Positions 9,801 through 17,634 of a DNA stretch of 64,000 bases are shown in pieces. The stretch is taken from contig JAPOXA010000097.1 of assembly GCA_026707325.1 (NCBI GenBank), positions 26,028-90,027 of the forward strand, given 5' to 3'. The notes beneath the pieces are model-generated. The model did not search any database. It had not been told where the DNA came from and saw only the letters and a list, made by a program, of their open reading frames with translations. The DNA is from Acidobacteriota bacterium. GTDB taxonomy: Bacteria > Acidobacteriota > Thermoanaerobaculia > Multivoradales > Multivoraceae. Each line of letters opens with the position of its first letter. The stretch's first letter is position 1. A program made the position numbers and the translations under genes.

Positions 9801-10317
9801 TGTCTCCCTCGGGGTCCGAGGCCACGCGCACGCTGAAGCGCGGTTCGGGCGCGGACCGGCGCTTCGCCTGCGCCCGCTCGACGACGTCGTCGATCATCGC
9901 CGGCAGGCCCATCTTCAGGCCGTCGTCGGGGTGGTAGATGCGCTCGACTCCGTATGCCTCGAGTTCCGCGATCTCCTCCGACGTGATCGTGCCGCCGCCG
10001 CCGCCGAAGACCAGAACGTCTTCCCTGCCCTCCTCCGCCAGCCTGTCCACCATGTAGCGGAAGAACTCGATGTGCCCGCCCTGGTAGGAACTGATCGCGA
10101 TCGCGTCGGCGTCCTCCTGCACGGCCGCACGCACGATCTCGTCCACGCCGCGGTTGTGTCCCAGGTGAATCACCTCGGCCCCGCGGTCCTGGATCATCCG
10201 CCGCATGATGTGGATCGCGGCGTCGTGACCGTCGAACAGCGACGCCGCGGTCACGAAGCGGAGCGGGCTGGCGTCCTCGGCGGGCCGGATCCGCGGATCC
10301 TGTTCAGGTGTGGTCAT
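6853..10317 (-). CDS. icmF: Fused isobutyryl-CoA mutase (B12 domain, G-protein chaperone, mutase)
   Basis: Adenosylcobalamin enzyme (1,154 residues) that interconverts isobutyryl-CoA and n-butyryl-CoA, with its own GTPase chaperone fused in. Order: B12-binding domain, residues ~20-150, with DGHDAA (His31 as lower axial ligand) and SYQGGH; MeaB/ArgK-like GTPase ~200-430, with Walker A LTGTGGAGKSS (~211-221) and NKFD; a linker; then the large mutase barrel from ~570 to the end, including DPATSVSMTINGPAP and QTSGRSLHAQEI. This is the canonical IcmF order and length, which separates it from methylmalonyl-CoA mutase. Close relatives can also act on isovaleryl- or pivalyl-CoA, so exact substrate is uncertain. 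The acyl-CoA synthetase and enoyl-CoA hydratase in the window are plausible partners in branched-chain acyl-CoA use. Confidence 0.95.
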   Translation of the reverse strand: MTTPEQDPRIRPAEDASPLRFVTAASLFDGHDAAIHIMRRMIQDRGAEVIHLGHNRGVDEIVRAAVQEDADAIAISSYQGGHIEFFRYMVDRLAEEGREDVLVFGGGGGTITSEEIAELEAYGVERIYHPDDGLKMGLPAMIDDVVERAQAKRRSAPEPRFSVRVASDPEGDIELSRLLSAIERGAVAESELRRLRKEWQLAGAGVPVVGLTGTGGAGKSSVADELLNRFLECMPETSSGMRIALLAVDPTRRRTGGALLGDRIRMNSLRSERAFMRSMATRRQHLATSEVLGDAIALLKASGFSMILVETAGIGQSDSEIVDLVDLSVYVMTSDYGAASQLEKIDMLDFADVIVLNKFDRRGGQDALRDVRKQWRRNRLVFEVADEDVPVYPTIASQFQDPGVNWMFWNVCRLLRERLDLDEAAWTPEVDLDEREPKAAVLIPDNRNRYLAEIAEAGRAAEADSERRAAAASKAHGCYRALAELDAPDLPKPLAGYAATALDAAPDQTLARLRRSYQEALADVGAEAAELLKDWPDRVDAARADQYSYPVRGREVTGENYVTTLSHLRMPKLALPEYSDWGDLLRFLMKHNLPGAYPYTAGVYPYRRRGEEPTRMFAGEGIAERTNRRFHFVSRGQPANRLSTAFDSVTLYGSDPGLRPDIWGKVGNSGVSIATVDDMKRLYSGFDLCDPATSVSMTINGPAPTILAFFMNAAVDQQVERHLRESGGLERARAEIDRRSGGDAPVYRGELPEENDGLGLALLGLSGDQVVERDVYERIRADALSRVRGTVQADILKEDQAQNTCIFSTEFSLRMMGDVQQFFIDHNVRNYYSASVSGYHIAEAGANPITQLAFTLANGFTIVEYYLARGMAIDDFAPNLSFFFSNGMDPEYAVIGRVARRIWARAMRERYGASARSQMLKYHIQTSGRSLHAQEIQFNDIRTTLQALYGILDRCNSLHTNAFDEAITTPTEQSVRRALAIQLIINREFGLNRSENPWQGSFALDQLTDAVEEAVYLEFERLAERGGVLAAMDTMYQRSKIQDESMEYEAKKHDGSLPVVGVNTFLAEGQQFAETVEAELIRSTDEEKRQQIESLAAFHRRHADHSPACLERLQEVARRRGNVFEELMETVKHCSLGQISDALYRVGGEYRRSM

Positions 10318-10450
10318 GGGACGGTGTCCAGGCGGTGAACTTCGGCCCGGAGTCTACCGCCGACCCCCGGATCCGACCCCTCGACCCGGCAGCGGGCTGT
10401 AAGCTCCGCCACCACCGCCCGATCCCTCGCAACCTCTACCGGAGTTTGCC

Positions 10451-11107
10451 GTGAGAACGACGACCACGATCACCTGCCTGCCCCTCCTGGCCGCCCTGCT
10501 CCTCATGGCCGCCCCGATCGCCGCCCAGGAGACGAGTCCTCCGAACCGAGCCGACTCCGCCCCGGCGGCCGCCCAGACCGCGGACAGCGACGCCGAAGCC
10601 CGGGCCGCGGCCCGGCGCGAGCAGTTCCGCCGCCTGCGCTACGGCAACCTGGCCGAGATCGAACTGGCCGGCAAGCAACTCCGGATCTCCTATCCGGACC
10701 TGTTGACGGACAGCGACGACTACGGCGCCTTTGAGGCGCTGGCGGCCGGCGAGGTCGCCTCCTGGACCAGCGGCCGGGCGGTAAAGCTGCTCAGCCATGC
10801 CTCGCTTTCCTTCGACGGCATCGTCGTTCCCTACGGCAACGTCTCCCCCGACTATCCCGGCGTCTACAGCCTGTGGCCAAAGCGCACCCCGGACGGCTGG
10901 AGTCTCGTGTTCAACGGCGACGCCGACATCTGGGGCAGCCAGCGCGACGCAACGGCCGACGCGGTCGAGGTGCCGCTCAAGCACTCATCGACCGACGAGC
11001 CGGCCAAGAAGCTGACGATCGAGTTCCTGGAAGTCGAGCCGGGCGCTGTGCTGCGAATCGCCTGGGGCGGTCACCAGTTCCTGGCCTCGTTCGAAGCGGC
11101 GCCGTAG
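10451..11107 (+). CDS. Secreted DUF2911-domain protein
   Basis: Exported protein of unknown function, 218 residues. GTG start at 10451 with GGAG at 10441-10444. A signal peptide (LPLLAALLLMAAPIAAQ) is followed by an Ala-rich spacer, then a DUF2911-like beta domain from ~65: ISYPDLL, VVPYGNVSPDYPGVYSLWPK, LVFNGDADIWGSQ and a C-terminal LTIEFLEVEPGAVLRIAWGG. The family is common in Bacteroidetes and Acidobacteria, often linked to carbohydrate use or the envelope; no activity is known. Divergent from icmF, with 133 bp between that likely holds both promoters. Confidence 0.75.
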   Translation: MRTTTTITCLPLLAALLLMAAPIAAQETSPPNRADSAPAAAQTADSDAEARAAARREQFRRLRYGNLAEIELAGKQLRISYPDLLTDSDDYGAFEALAAGEVASWTSGRAVKLLSHASLSFDGIVVPYGNVSPDYPGVYSLWPKRTPDGWSLVFNGDADIWGSQRDATADAVEVPLKHSSTDEPAKKLTIEFLEVEPGAVLRIAWGGHQFLASFEAAP

Positions 11108-11136
11108 GCAGCCCGCCCGGAGGCCGGGCTCCGCGA

Positions 11137-11673
11137 CTATTCGGGGCTGTAGGGCATCGATGAGTGATGGAGGTTTATCCTCAAATCACCGTCAACAAGG
11201 ATGTAGCCAAACGTGTACTCGACCTTTGTCTCGCTACCGTCCGGACCTGTGAAGTAGTAGTTGCCCATGGCCATTGCGGAGGTGTCGTTGGTGTAGATGC
11301 CGTTGCTCTCCCACCGAACCTTGGTCCAGCCCGAAATGGCAAACCCCTTGTCCTCCGTTCCGCCCTGCCCGATGAAGTAGCTCAGAGCTTCCTCAAATGT
11401 CTCACGGAACTGATCTTCCGCCGCCAGGGTCGGCTTGAACATGACCTTGGTCTCGCCATACGCATAGAGGTCCTTGACGTGTTCCGCCGCACGGGCGGCG
11501 TAGTCGCCGCCATCGGCATGAACCTTGGCAATCGCGACGATACCGTCGCCCCAGATTTTCTACGCATCAATGACGGTCTGCTCCGGGATCGGTTCCGCTG
11601 CGGCTGACGTCGCCATGACGGCGAGGGCGAGGCCGGAGATCGCGGCCAGAACAGGATGTGGTCGATTCTTCAT
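11137..11673 (-). pseudogene. NTF2/SnoaL-like secreted protein gene interrupted by an in-frame TAG
   Basis: Reading from ATG 11673 gives a good signal peptide (VLAAISGLALAVMATSAAAEP). After codon 37 comes TAG (complement 11562-11560), then the same frame runs on for 140 codons to a natural stop at 11137. The downstream part (KIWGDGIVAIAKVHADGGDY, later FKPTLAAEDQFRETFEEALS and VEYTFGYILVDGDLRINLHH) is clearly coding and family-like; relatives of this ~170-residue NTF2-like family are often labelled phosphoribosyl-AMP cyclohydrolase in databases (memory), which the sequence does not support. No ATG, GTG or TTG follows the TAG until 11442. The simplest history is CAG to TAG. It lies 33 bp after the oxidoreductase gene on the same strand and has an AGAGGA ribosome-binding site, so it was once expressed as part of that unit. 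A sequencing error is possible. Confidence 0.8.
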
Positions 11674-11705
11674 GATGGTGTCCTCTCTCTCGTGAGATCG
11701 CGAAC

Positions 11706-13040
11706 TCAGGCCTTCGTCACTCCCGGCACGGCCACTGCATACCGGCCCTTCTCGTCCGGCACGGTCGGCGGCGCGGCATCCCAGGCGTAGGTCGCAGGCT
11801 CGAGCGACCTGTCGGATTTCAGCGCTTCCTTCCAGGTGATCTTCTTGCCGGAGTAGGTCGCCATCCGGCCCATCACGGCCGTCATCGTGGCGATCGCGCC
11901 GTTCTTCGCCTCGTTGAAGGGCTTGTCCTCGCGAATCGCCTCGAACAGGCGGTCGTGCTCGACCTGGTACGGGCTCTTCTCGTCCTCCGGCTCGCGGTGG
12001 TTCCAGCCGCCTGGCGCCTCGATCAGGCCGGAGGCGAGGCTCGCCCGGCCCTTGCTGCCGTGGGCGTACTCGGCGACCTGGTCCCAGCAGTTCTGGATGT
12101 GCCGGCACTGGCTCAGCATGACCGCGCCGTCGTCGTAGGTGTACTCGACGAAGTGGTGGTCGAAGATCTCGCCGTGGTCGGGGCCGTTCCGCCACTGCCG
12201 GCCGCCCTGGCCCTGGGCTTCGACGGGATGTCCACCCTTGACCCAGTTGCCGACGTCGATGTTGTGGATGTGCTGCTCGACGATGTGGTCGCCGCAGAGC
12301 CAGTTGAAGTAGTACCAGTTGCGCATCTGGTACTCCATTTCGGTCTGGCCGGGCTTGCGCGCCCGCACCCAGACGCCGGAACCATTCCAGTAGACGCGCA
12401 TCGCGACGACATCGCCGATCGCGCCGTCGTGGATGCGGTCGATCGTCTCGTTGTACATCGCGCTGTGGTGGCGCTGCAGGCCGACGCCGACCTTGAGGTT
12501 CTTCTCCTTCGCGGCCTTGGCCGCCTTGAGCACGCGCCGCACGCCGGGCGCGTCGACCGCGACCGGCTTCTCCATGAACACGTGCTTGCCCTGCTCGACC
12601 GCGTACTCGAAGTGCTCCGGCCGGAAGCCCGGCGGCGTCGCGTGGACGACGACGTCGACGCCCGAATCGATCACCTTGCGGTAGGCGTCGAAGCCGACGT
12701 AGCGGTTCTCGGACGGAACCTGCAGGCGCTTGCCGTTCTCGAACGACCCGTTCTCAGCCTGTTCGGCGAGACGCGCGTAGCAGTTCTCGACGCGGTCCTC
12801 GAACGCGTCGGCCATGGCAACGAGTTCGACCGCTCCCGAGGTCGAGAGCGCCTGCGCCGCGGCGCCCGTACCGCGTCCGCCGCAGCCGATCAGGCCGATC
12901 CGCAGCGTCGCGTCGCCGCGGGCGCGGCCCACGTCCGAATTCGTGTTCGCTGCGGCGGCCGTGGCGCCGCCGCCGACTCCGCCAGCCAGCAGGGCCGCCG
13001 AGGCCCCGGTGATGAAACTGCGTCTGGAGGTTCCGTCCAT
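11706..13040 (-). CDS. Tat-exported Gfo/Idh/MocA-family oxidoreductase
   Basis: NAD(P)-dependent sugar-type oxidoreductase with a twin-arginine leader (TSRRSFITGASAALLAGG), 444 residues. Rossmann fingerprint RIGLIGCGGRGTGAA; family motif MEKPVAVDAPGVRRVLKA (EKP Lys); downstream substrate domain with GDHIVEQHIHNIDVGNW (His pair typical of the group). ATG 13040 is chosen because GGGGAG precedes it at good spacing and the Tat motif then sits at the N-terminus. Family members oxidise or epimerise sugars or inositols; those with Tat signals are frequent in planctomycete/acidobacterial genomes. Followed by the broken NTF2-like gene on the same strand. Confidence 0.87.
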   Translation of the reverse strand: MDGTSRRSFITGASAALLAGGVGGGATAAAANTNSDVGRARGDATLRIGLIGCGGRGTGAAAQALSTSGAVELVAMADAFEDRVENCYARLAEQAENGSFENGKRLQVPSENRYVGFDAYRKVIDSGVDVVVHATPPGFRPEHFEYAVEQGKHVFMEKPVAVDAPGVRRVLKAAKAAKEKNLKVGVGLQRHHSAMYNETIDRIHDGAIGDVVAMRVYWNGSGVWVRARKPGQTEMEYQMRNWYYFNWLCGDHIVEQHIHNIDVGNWVKGGHPVEAQGQGGRQWRNGPDHGEIFDHHFVEYTYDDGAVMLSQCRHIQNCWDQVAEYAHGSKGRASLASGLIEAPGGWNHREPEDEKSPYQVEHDRLFEAIREDKPFNEAKNGAIATMTAVMGRMATYSGKKITWKEALKSDRSLEPATYAWDAAPPTVPDEKGRYAVAVPGVTKA

Positions 13041-13150
13041 GGTGTCTCCCCGCACCGCGAAGGTGCCGTCGTCGTCGATCCGTATCGGCGTATCGGCCGA
13101 GCCTTGTCCCGTGGTCGCCATACTCTAGCGCGGCCGAAGGCCCGCAGGCC

Positions 13151-13194
13151 CGCGCTTCGCGCCCGATGCCGGCGAGGGCGCCGGGCGCACCCGG
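13151..13194 (-). repeat. Two-hairpin palindromic element, copy C
   Basis: Read on the minus strand it begins CCGGGTGCGC and contains two GC-rich stems (GGCGCC-type and GGGCGCGAAGCGC-type). It closely matches the copies at 27879-27923 and 59994-60041. It lies in the ~200 bp between the divergent oxidoreductase and enoyl-CoA hydratase genes. Confidence 0.6.
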
Positions 13195-13249
13195 TTTCGG
13201 CCGCGCCGGCGCACGGCATCGGCTACTGGCTCGGCTACCATCGGCCGCC

Positions 13250-14041
13250 ATGAACGACCTTGAAACGCTCCGATTCGAACTGGCCGACAACGTCGCACGG
13301 ATCACTCTCGACCGGCCCGACGCGGCGAACGCGATGAACCTGCAGATGACGAAGGACCTGCTGGAAGTCGGGATCGAGTGCGACGAGAACCCGGAGGTGC
13401 GTGCGGTGCTGCTGCGCAGCGAAGGACGGATGTTCTGCGCAGGCGGCGATCTCGCCTCGTTCGCCAAGGCAGGCGCCGGCCTCCCGCGCGGTCTCAAGGA
13501 GATGACGGTCTACATCCATGCCGCGATCACCCGCCTGACGCGTGGGCGCGCCCCGGCCGTCGCGGCGGTTCAGGGACCGGCCGCCGGCGCCGGGTTCTCG
13601 CTCGCCTGCGCGGCCGACCTGGTCGTCGCCTCCGAGCAGGCGGTGTTCACGATGGCCTACACCCGGGCCGGACTGACGCCGGACGGCAGCTCCACCTACT
13701 TTCTGCCACGGCTGCTAGGCCGCCACCGGGCGCTGGAGCTGATTCTCACGAACCGCACCCTGTCAGCCGCCGAGGCCCAGGACTGGGGAATCGTCAACGA
13801 AGTCGTTCCGGCCGACGAACTGGACGCCCGCGCCGGGAAGCTCGCGAAGCAACTGGCGGCGGGGCCGACCTGGGCGTTCGGCGCCGCGAAGGAACTCGTC
13901 ATGCGCTCGTTCTCGGAGGACCTGGAATCGCAGATGGAGTTCGAGTCGCAGGCCATCGCCAACGCGGCCCGCACCGAGGACGCCGCCGAGGGCATCGCCG
14001 CCTTCTTCGAGAAACGGCGGGCAGACTTCCGGGGCCGCTAG
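13250..14041 (+). CDS. Enoyl-CoA hydratase/isomerase family protein
   Basis: Crotonase-fold enzyme, 263 residues, acting on acyl-CoA thioesters in the cytoplasm. It shows the oxyanion-hole segments SEGRMFCAGGDLASF (~62-76) and PAAGAGFSLACAADLVVAS (~107-125), and TYFLPRLLGRHRALEL typical of the family. The first catalytic Glu position of true hydratases is not evident (AGLTPDGSSTYF carries Asp/Gly), which fits the PaaG/isomerase branch better. No obvious ribosome-binding site precedes the ATG. Possible link to the acyl-CoA synthetase and IcmF in the same window (inference). Confidence 0.88.
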   Translation: MNDLETLRFELADNVARITLDRPDAANAMNLQMTKDLLEVGIECDENPEVRAVLLRSEGRMFCAGGDLASFAKAGAGLPRGLKEMTVYIHAAITRLTRGRAPAVAAVQGPAAGAGFSLACAADLVVASEQAVFTMAYTRAGLTPDGSSTYFLPRLLGRHRALELILTNRTLSAAEAQDWGIVNEVVPADELDARAGKLAKQLAAGPTWAFGAAKELVMRSFSEDLESQMEFESQAIANAARTEDAAEGIAAFFEKRRADFRGR

Positions 14042-14078
14042 CAGCTTGCGCCAAGCGAGCAGGCAATGCCGACTGTCG

Positions 14079-15230
14079 GTGCGCCGGCCGTGGCGCGGGC
14101 CGTCCGGCCCGCGCTTACGGCATCCGGCCCGGCTGCGCGCCTCGGCCGCGCTGGCAACGCTACCGGCCCTGCTCTGGGCCGCCGTCCAGGAACCGGGCGC
14201 CGGCCGCTACCCGGACATGCCGCCGGGCCGGCCGCCGGCCGTCGACGTTCCGGCCGCGAACGCAGGTACCGAAGCCGAGATGCGGCCCTACCAGGAACGG
14301 GTCGTCGGCGTCAGCGCCGAGAGCGGCGAGCTCCACCTCGGCATGGCGCCGGTTCCGGGCGGCGAGTTCCTGATGGGCAGCCCGGAGACCGAGCCGGGCC
14401 GAGGCGAACTGGAGTCGCCGCGGCGCCGCGTTCGAGTCGGCGCATTCTGGATGGCAACCCACGAGACGCCCTGGGACCTGTACCGCGTGTTCATGTTCGA
14501 CACCGACCGCGGCGGCGAGGAACCCGCCGCCGCCTGGGCCGACGCGGTCAGCAGGCCGACGCCGCCCTACCGGCCGATGGACTTCGGCATGGGGGTCGAG
14601 GGCTTTCCGGCGATCTCGATGACCCAGTTCGCGGCCCGCCACTTCACGAAATGGCTGTCGATGAAGACCGGCCGCTTCTACCGCCTGCCGACCGAGGCCG
14701 AGTGGGAGTACGCCTGCCGGGCCGGCGCCGGGACGGCGTGGTCGTTCGGTGACGACCCGGCCGCGATCGACCGCTTCGCCTGGCACGCCGGCAACAGCGA
14801 ACGACGCTACCACGCGGTCGCCCGGCTCGAACCGAACGGCTGGGGCCTCTTCGACCTGCACGGCAATGTCGCCGAATGGACCCTTGACGCCTACGCCGAC
14901 TACGCGGAACTCGGCGACGCCGCTCCACTCGTCGACCCGCTCGCCTGGCCTGCGAAGGAGTACCCACGCAGCGTCCGCGGCGGCTCCTGGCGGGACGAAC
15001 CGGCCGCCCTTCGCTGCGCCGCCCGCCGCGGATCGGAGCTCGACTGGAAGCGGATGGACCCCCAGCTCCCGCAGAGCGTCTGGTACCACACGAACGCGCG
15101 GTTCCTGGGCTTCCGCGTCGTCCGGCCCCTGGTTGAGCCGCCGGTCGAAGAGCAGGAGCGATACTGGGCGCCCGACGTTGACTCGGTGCGCCGGATCGTC
15201 GAGCGCCAGCGGCGCGGCGAACGCGACTAA
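14079..15230 (+). CDS. SUMF1/EgtB-fold (formylglycine-generating-enzyme-like) protein, probably not a true FGE
   Basis: Exported protein of about 383 residues with the SUMF1 fold: VPGGEFLMGSPETEPGRGELESPRRRVRV, YRLPTEAEWEYACRAGAG, GLFDLHGNVAEW, RGGSWRDEP and FLGFRVVRP in order. True sulfatase-modifying enzymes carry a catalytic cysteine pair soon after RGGS; here that stretch reads RGGSWRDEPAALRCAARRGS with only one Cys, so formylglycine synthesis is doubtful. Start is uncertain: GTG 14079 precedes a hydrophobic leader (SAALATLPALLWAAV), and an in-frame TTG at 14046 is an alternative. Lies 4-37 bp after the enoyl-CoA hydratase gene. Many SUMF1-fold secreted proteins have no known activity. 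Confidence 0.78.
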   Translation: MRRPWRGPSGPRLRHPARLRASAALATLPALLWAAVQEPGAGRYPDMPPGRPPAVDVPAANAGTEAEMRPYQERVVGVSAESGELHLGMAPVPGGEFLMGSPETEPGRGELESPRRRVRVGAFWMATHETPWDLYRVFMFDTDRGGEEPAAAWADAVSRPTPPYRPMDFGMGVEGFPAISMTQFAARHFTKWLSMKTGRFYRLPTEAEWEYACRAGAGTAWSFGDDPAAIDRFAWHAGNSERRYHAVARLEPNGWGLFDLHGNVAEWTLDAYADYAELGDAAPLVDPLAWPAKEYPRSVRGGSWRDEPAALRCAARRGSELDWKRMDPQLPQSVWYHTNARFLGFRVVRPLVEPPVEEQERYWAPDVDSVRRIVERQRRGERD

Positions 15231-15233
15231 GGA

Positions 15234-15304
15234 CGCCGGCCGGAAGCCGGCGACGAACTCTAAGCCGCCTGCGGCGGCAGCGGGTCAGAAGACCCGCGCA
15301 CCCA
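15234..15304 (-). repeat. Two-hairpin palindromic element, copy B, with adjoining hairpin
   Basis: Bases 15264-15304 are nearly the reverse complement of copy A (6768-6812): GCCGCC/GGCGGC stem, then GGGTC/GACCC stem, then GCGCACCC. Bases 15234-15252 form a further perfect hairpin (CGCCGGC, five-base loop, GCCGGCG). The element fills the gap between convergent genes and may serve as a bidirectional transcript end. Confidence 0.65.
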
Positions 15305-15310
15305 GTCCTC

Positions 15311-16507
15311 CTACAGCGCAGGCACTTCGACTGCCAAGGTCAGCGTCGGATGGGTCTCCGGCGCCGTGATCGCGTTCAGGACCTCGAAGGCGATCTCGAA
15401 GCTGGGGCGGGACTCCCCGCTGATCGCCAGGTCCAGGTCGCTGTGCGGCTCGACCCGCATGGTCGACGGGGGGCCGTTGAAGCGGTGCCCGCTGGTGACG
15501 CGCAGGTCGAAGGCGGCGTCCGACAGGTTGGAGAGCCTGATGTCGATCAGCTTGTCGCCCGGGCTGCGTTCGACCTTCGTCAGCCGAAGCGAAGCCTCGA
15601 GCAGCGGCATCAGCGCGTCCTCACGGCCGATCAGCCAGTTGCCAAACCAGGCGACGGAGCGGTTCGCGTGCAACGCCTCCTTGATCGACGCCGCGCTCCG
15701 CTCCTCGGCGAACACCAGGGTCACCGTCCGGTGGCCGCCGGCATGGGGCATGTAGTCCCAGTCGATCAGGTAGTGGATGTCCGAGACGCCCAGGATCGCC
15801 AAGTCGTTGTCGAGCGCGATCTGCAGCGACTCGGCCGAGTAGAAGTCGCCGTTCGCCACCTCGATGCCGTGAAGCAACCCGTCGGCGATCAGGCTCCGGT
15901 GCATGTCGGTCAGCTTGGCGACGCCGTCCGGGCGCTGGGCGGGCCAGTTCGGGTGGTTCCAGAACACGAAGGCGTTCTGTTCGTTAGCCGCCTCGATCGC
16001 CCGCCGCGCCTCCCGCTCGCTCGCCGCCTGCTCCTCGGGCGTTGAGGGCCGGAGCCGGGTCATGTAGTCCGCCCCACTGCTCTTCACGAGCAGCGCGTTC
16101 GCGTCCTGAATGAACACGGCGTTGACGTGGCCCGGCGGCATGCTGCGGGTGATCTCCGCGCCGTTGACCACGATCACGTCCGACTCCGACTCCGCCCCGT
16201 ATTCGCTGGCGACGACCCAGGAGCGGTTCCGGTCCGGATGCGGGATGTCCGCCTGCCACGGCTGGTACTCCAGGTGCTCGGTGACCGCCAGCACCGCCAG
16301 GCCGTCCCGCTCGGCCTCCTGCATCCGGATGATCGGCCACACCATGCCGTCGGAGAAGACGGAGTGGGTGTGCAGATCGACCGCGAACGTGCGGTAGCCG
16401 TCGATGTCGGGAAACTCGATCGCGCGCTCCTGCGCGACGGCAGGCATGGCCGCGGCCAACGCCGCGAAGAACAGCACCTGCGTCCGGATGGCCAGTCGAC
16501 TCTTCAT
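15311..16507 (-). CDS. Secreted PHP-domain phosphoesterase (Sb-PDE-like)
   Basis: Exported metal-dependent hydrolase of the PHP superfamily, 398 residues. Signal peptide FFAALAAAMPAVAQ; metal ligands in DLHTHSVFSDG, TEHLEY, WNHPNWPAQ and VSDIHYL in family order. Start ATG 16507 has AGAGGAG at good spacing; twelve upstream in-frame codons were left out. PHP enzymes hydrolyse phosphate esters. The nearest type I recall is the periplasmic phosphodiesterase group named after a Sphingobium enzyme, but substrate is unknown. The C-terminal third (LSNLSDAAFDLRV onward) is a beta-sandwich-like extension. Downstream of the ABC permease on the same strand (58 bp). Confidence 0.8.
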   Translation of the reverse strand: MKSRLAIRTQVLFFAALAAAMPAVAQERAIEFPDIDGYRTFAVDLHTHSVFSDGMVWPIIRMQEAERDGLAVLAVTEHLEYQPWQADIPHPDRNRSWVVASEYGAESESDVIVVNGAEITRSMPPGHVNAVFIQDANALLVKSSGADYMTRLRPSTPEEQAASEREARRAIEAANEQNAFVFWNHPNWPAQRPDGVAKLTDMHRSLIADGLLHGIEVANGDFYSAESLQIALDNDLAILGVSDIHYLIDWDYMPHAGGHRTVTLVFAEERSAASIKEALHANRSVAWFGNWLIGREDALMPLLEASLRLTKVERSPGDKLIDIRLSNLSDAAFDLRVTSGHRFNGPPSTMRVEPHSDLDLAISGESRPSFEIAFEVLNAITAPETHPTLTLAVEVPAL

Positions 16508-16565
16508 GGCGGGCTCCTCTCGGTTTGCGGAGTTCCGGGACAACGAGTCCGGAGAATAGCCGTTG

Positions 16566-17540
16566 TCAGGAAACGGCCGCCGTGCTCCGGCGCCGCCGCC
16601 AGACGTCCGTCGCCACCGCCAGCAGGATCGCCGCGCCGGTGATGATCCGCTTCGTCGGCTCGCTGGCGCCGGCCTGGGCGAGTCCGGTCTGCAGCACCGT
16701 GATCACCAGCACGCCGAGAAGCGTGCCCGTCACCGAGCCCCGGCCGCCGAGCAGCGACGTGCCGCCGATGACGACCGCAGCGATCGCCGAGAGTTCCATC
16801 CCGATCGCCGCGTTCGGATCGGCGGACTGCAGGTAGCCGACCTGGCACAGCCCGGCGACCGCCGCCAGCAACCCGGCAAGCGTGAACACCGCGAACTGGA
16901 TCCGGGCGGGCCGGACACCGCAGCGATGCAGCGCCGTCCGGTTGCCGCCGACCGCGAACACCCAGCGGCCGAAGGCGGTGCGCGTAAGGACGAACTGCAG
17001 CGCTCCGACGACCGCGAGCGAACCGACGAAGGCGGCCGACAGCCCCAGGACCGGCACGCTGACGCCCAGCGCGGCCACCCGGTCGCCCAGATAACTCGTC
17101 CTCGAGGCGGTCACCAGGTAGGTCGAGCCCCGGGCGATCTCCAGCATCCCGAGCGTGACCAGGAACGACGGTATGGACCAGCGAGCGACCAGTGAGCCGC
17201 TGATCGCGCCGCACAACCCGCCGACCGCAAGCGCCACGAGCGCCGCGAGCAGCAGCGGCAACCCGTGATCGACCGTCAGAACACCCAGGACGGCCGCCGC
17301 CAGGGCCAGCACGGAGCCGACGGAAAGGTCGATGCCGCCAGCGATCAGCACCAGCGTCAGGCCAGCCGAAGCGATGACCAGGGGCGGCAACTGGTTCGCC
17401 AGCGTGCGAAACGTCACGGCACTCCAGAAGTGATCCGTGATCAGGCCGAAGACCACGCTCAAGCCGAGGATGACCAGGACCAGTCCTCCCCGGTAACCGA
17501 GAGAGAACGAGCGGCGCCAGCCGGCAACGGCCAGCGTCAT
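16566..17540 (-). CDS. Ribose/sugar-type ABC transporter permease (RbsC-like)
   Basis: Integral membrane permease of the BPD_transp_2 group, 324 residues with about 8-10 hydrophobic segments. Signature segments are LVLIAGGIDLSVGSVLAL and FAVGGNRTALHRCGV, and the coupling-region stretch IAAVVIGGTSLLGGRGSVTGTLLG. Start set at ATG 17540, 25 codons inside the longest frame, since the upstream part is Arg-rich and overlaps the start region of the opposite gene. A matching binding protein is encoded 0.9 kb upstream (18431-19375), but no ATP-binding subunit lies within the window. Confidence 0.88.
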   Translation of the reverse strand: MTLAVAGWRRSFSLGYRGGLVLVILGLSVVFGLITDHFWSAVTFRTLANQLPPLVIASAGLTLVLIAGGIDLSVGSVLALAAAVLGVLTVDHGLPLLLAALVALAVGGLCGAISGSLVARWSIPSFLVTLGMLEIARGSTYLVTASRTSYLGDRVAALGVSVPVLGLSAAFVGSLAVVGALQFVLTRTAFGRWVFAVGGNRTALHRCGVRPARIQFAVFTLAGLLAAVAGLCQVGYLQSADPNAAIGMELSAIAAVVIGGTSLLGGRGSVTGTLLGVLVITVLQTGLAQAGASEPTKRIITGAAILLAVATDVWRRRRSTAAVS

Positions 17541-17634
17541 CGGTCGGAACGCCCGGCGAGCATCGAGACGAGGATACAGTCGCGGCTGGCTCCGAGAGCC
17601 CCGATCCCATGACAACGCTCCAGCGTCCGATCTA

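Noticed and set aside
8152..10338. A 728-codon plus-strand frame
   Set aside because: Antisense to icmF, whose three domains are complete in the minus frame.
11560..11562. Amber codon as pyrrolysine or programmed read-through
   Set aside because: TAG ends several ordinary genes nearby, and no special context is seen. A point mutation is simpler.
14079..15230. Annotation as true formylglycine-generating enzyme
   Set aside because: The catalytic cysteine pair is not present.
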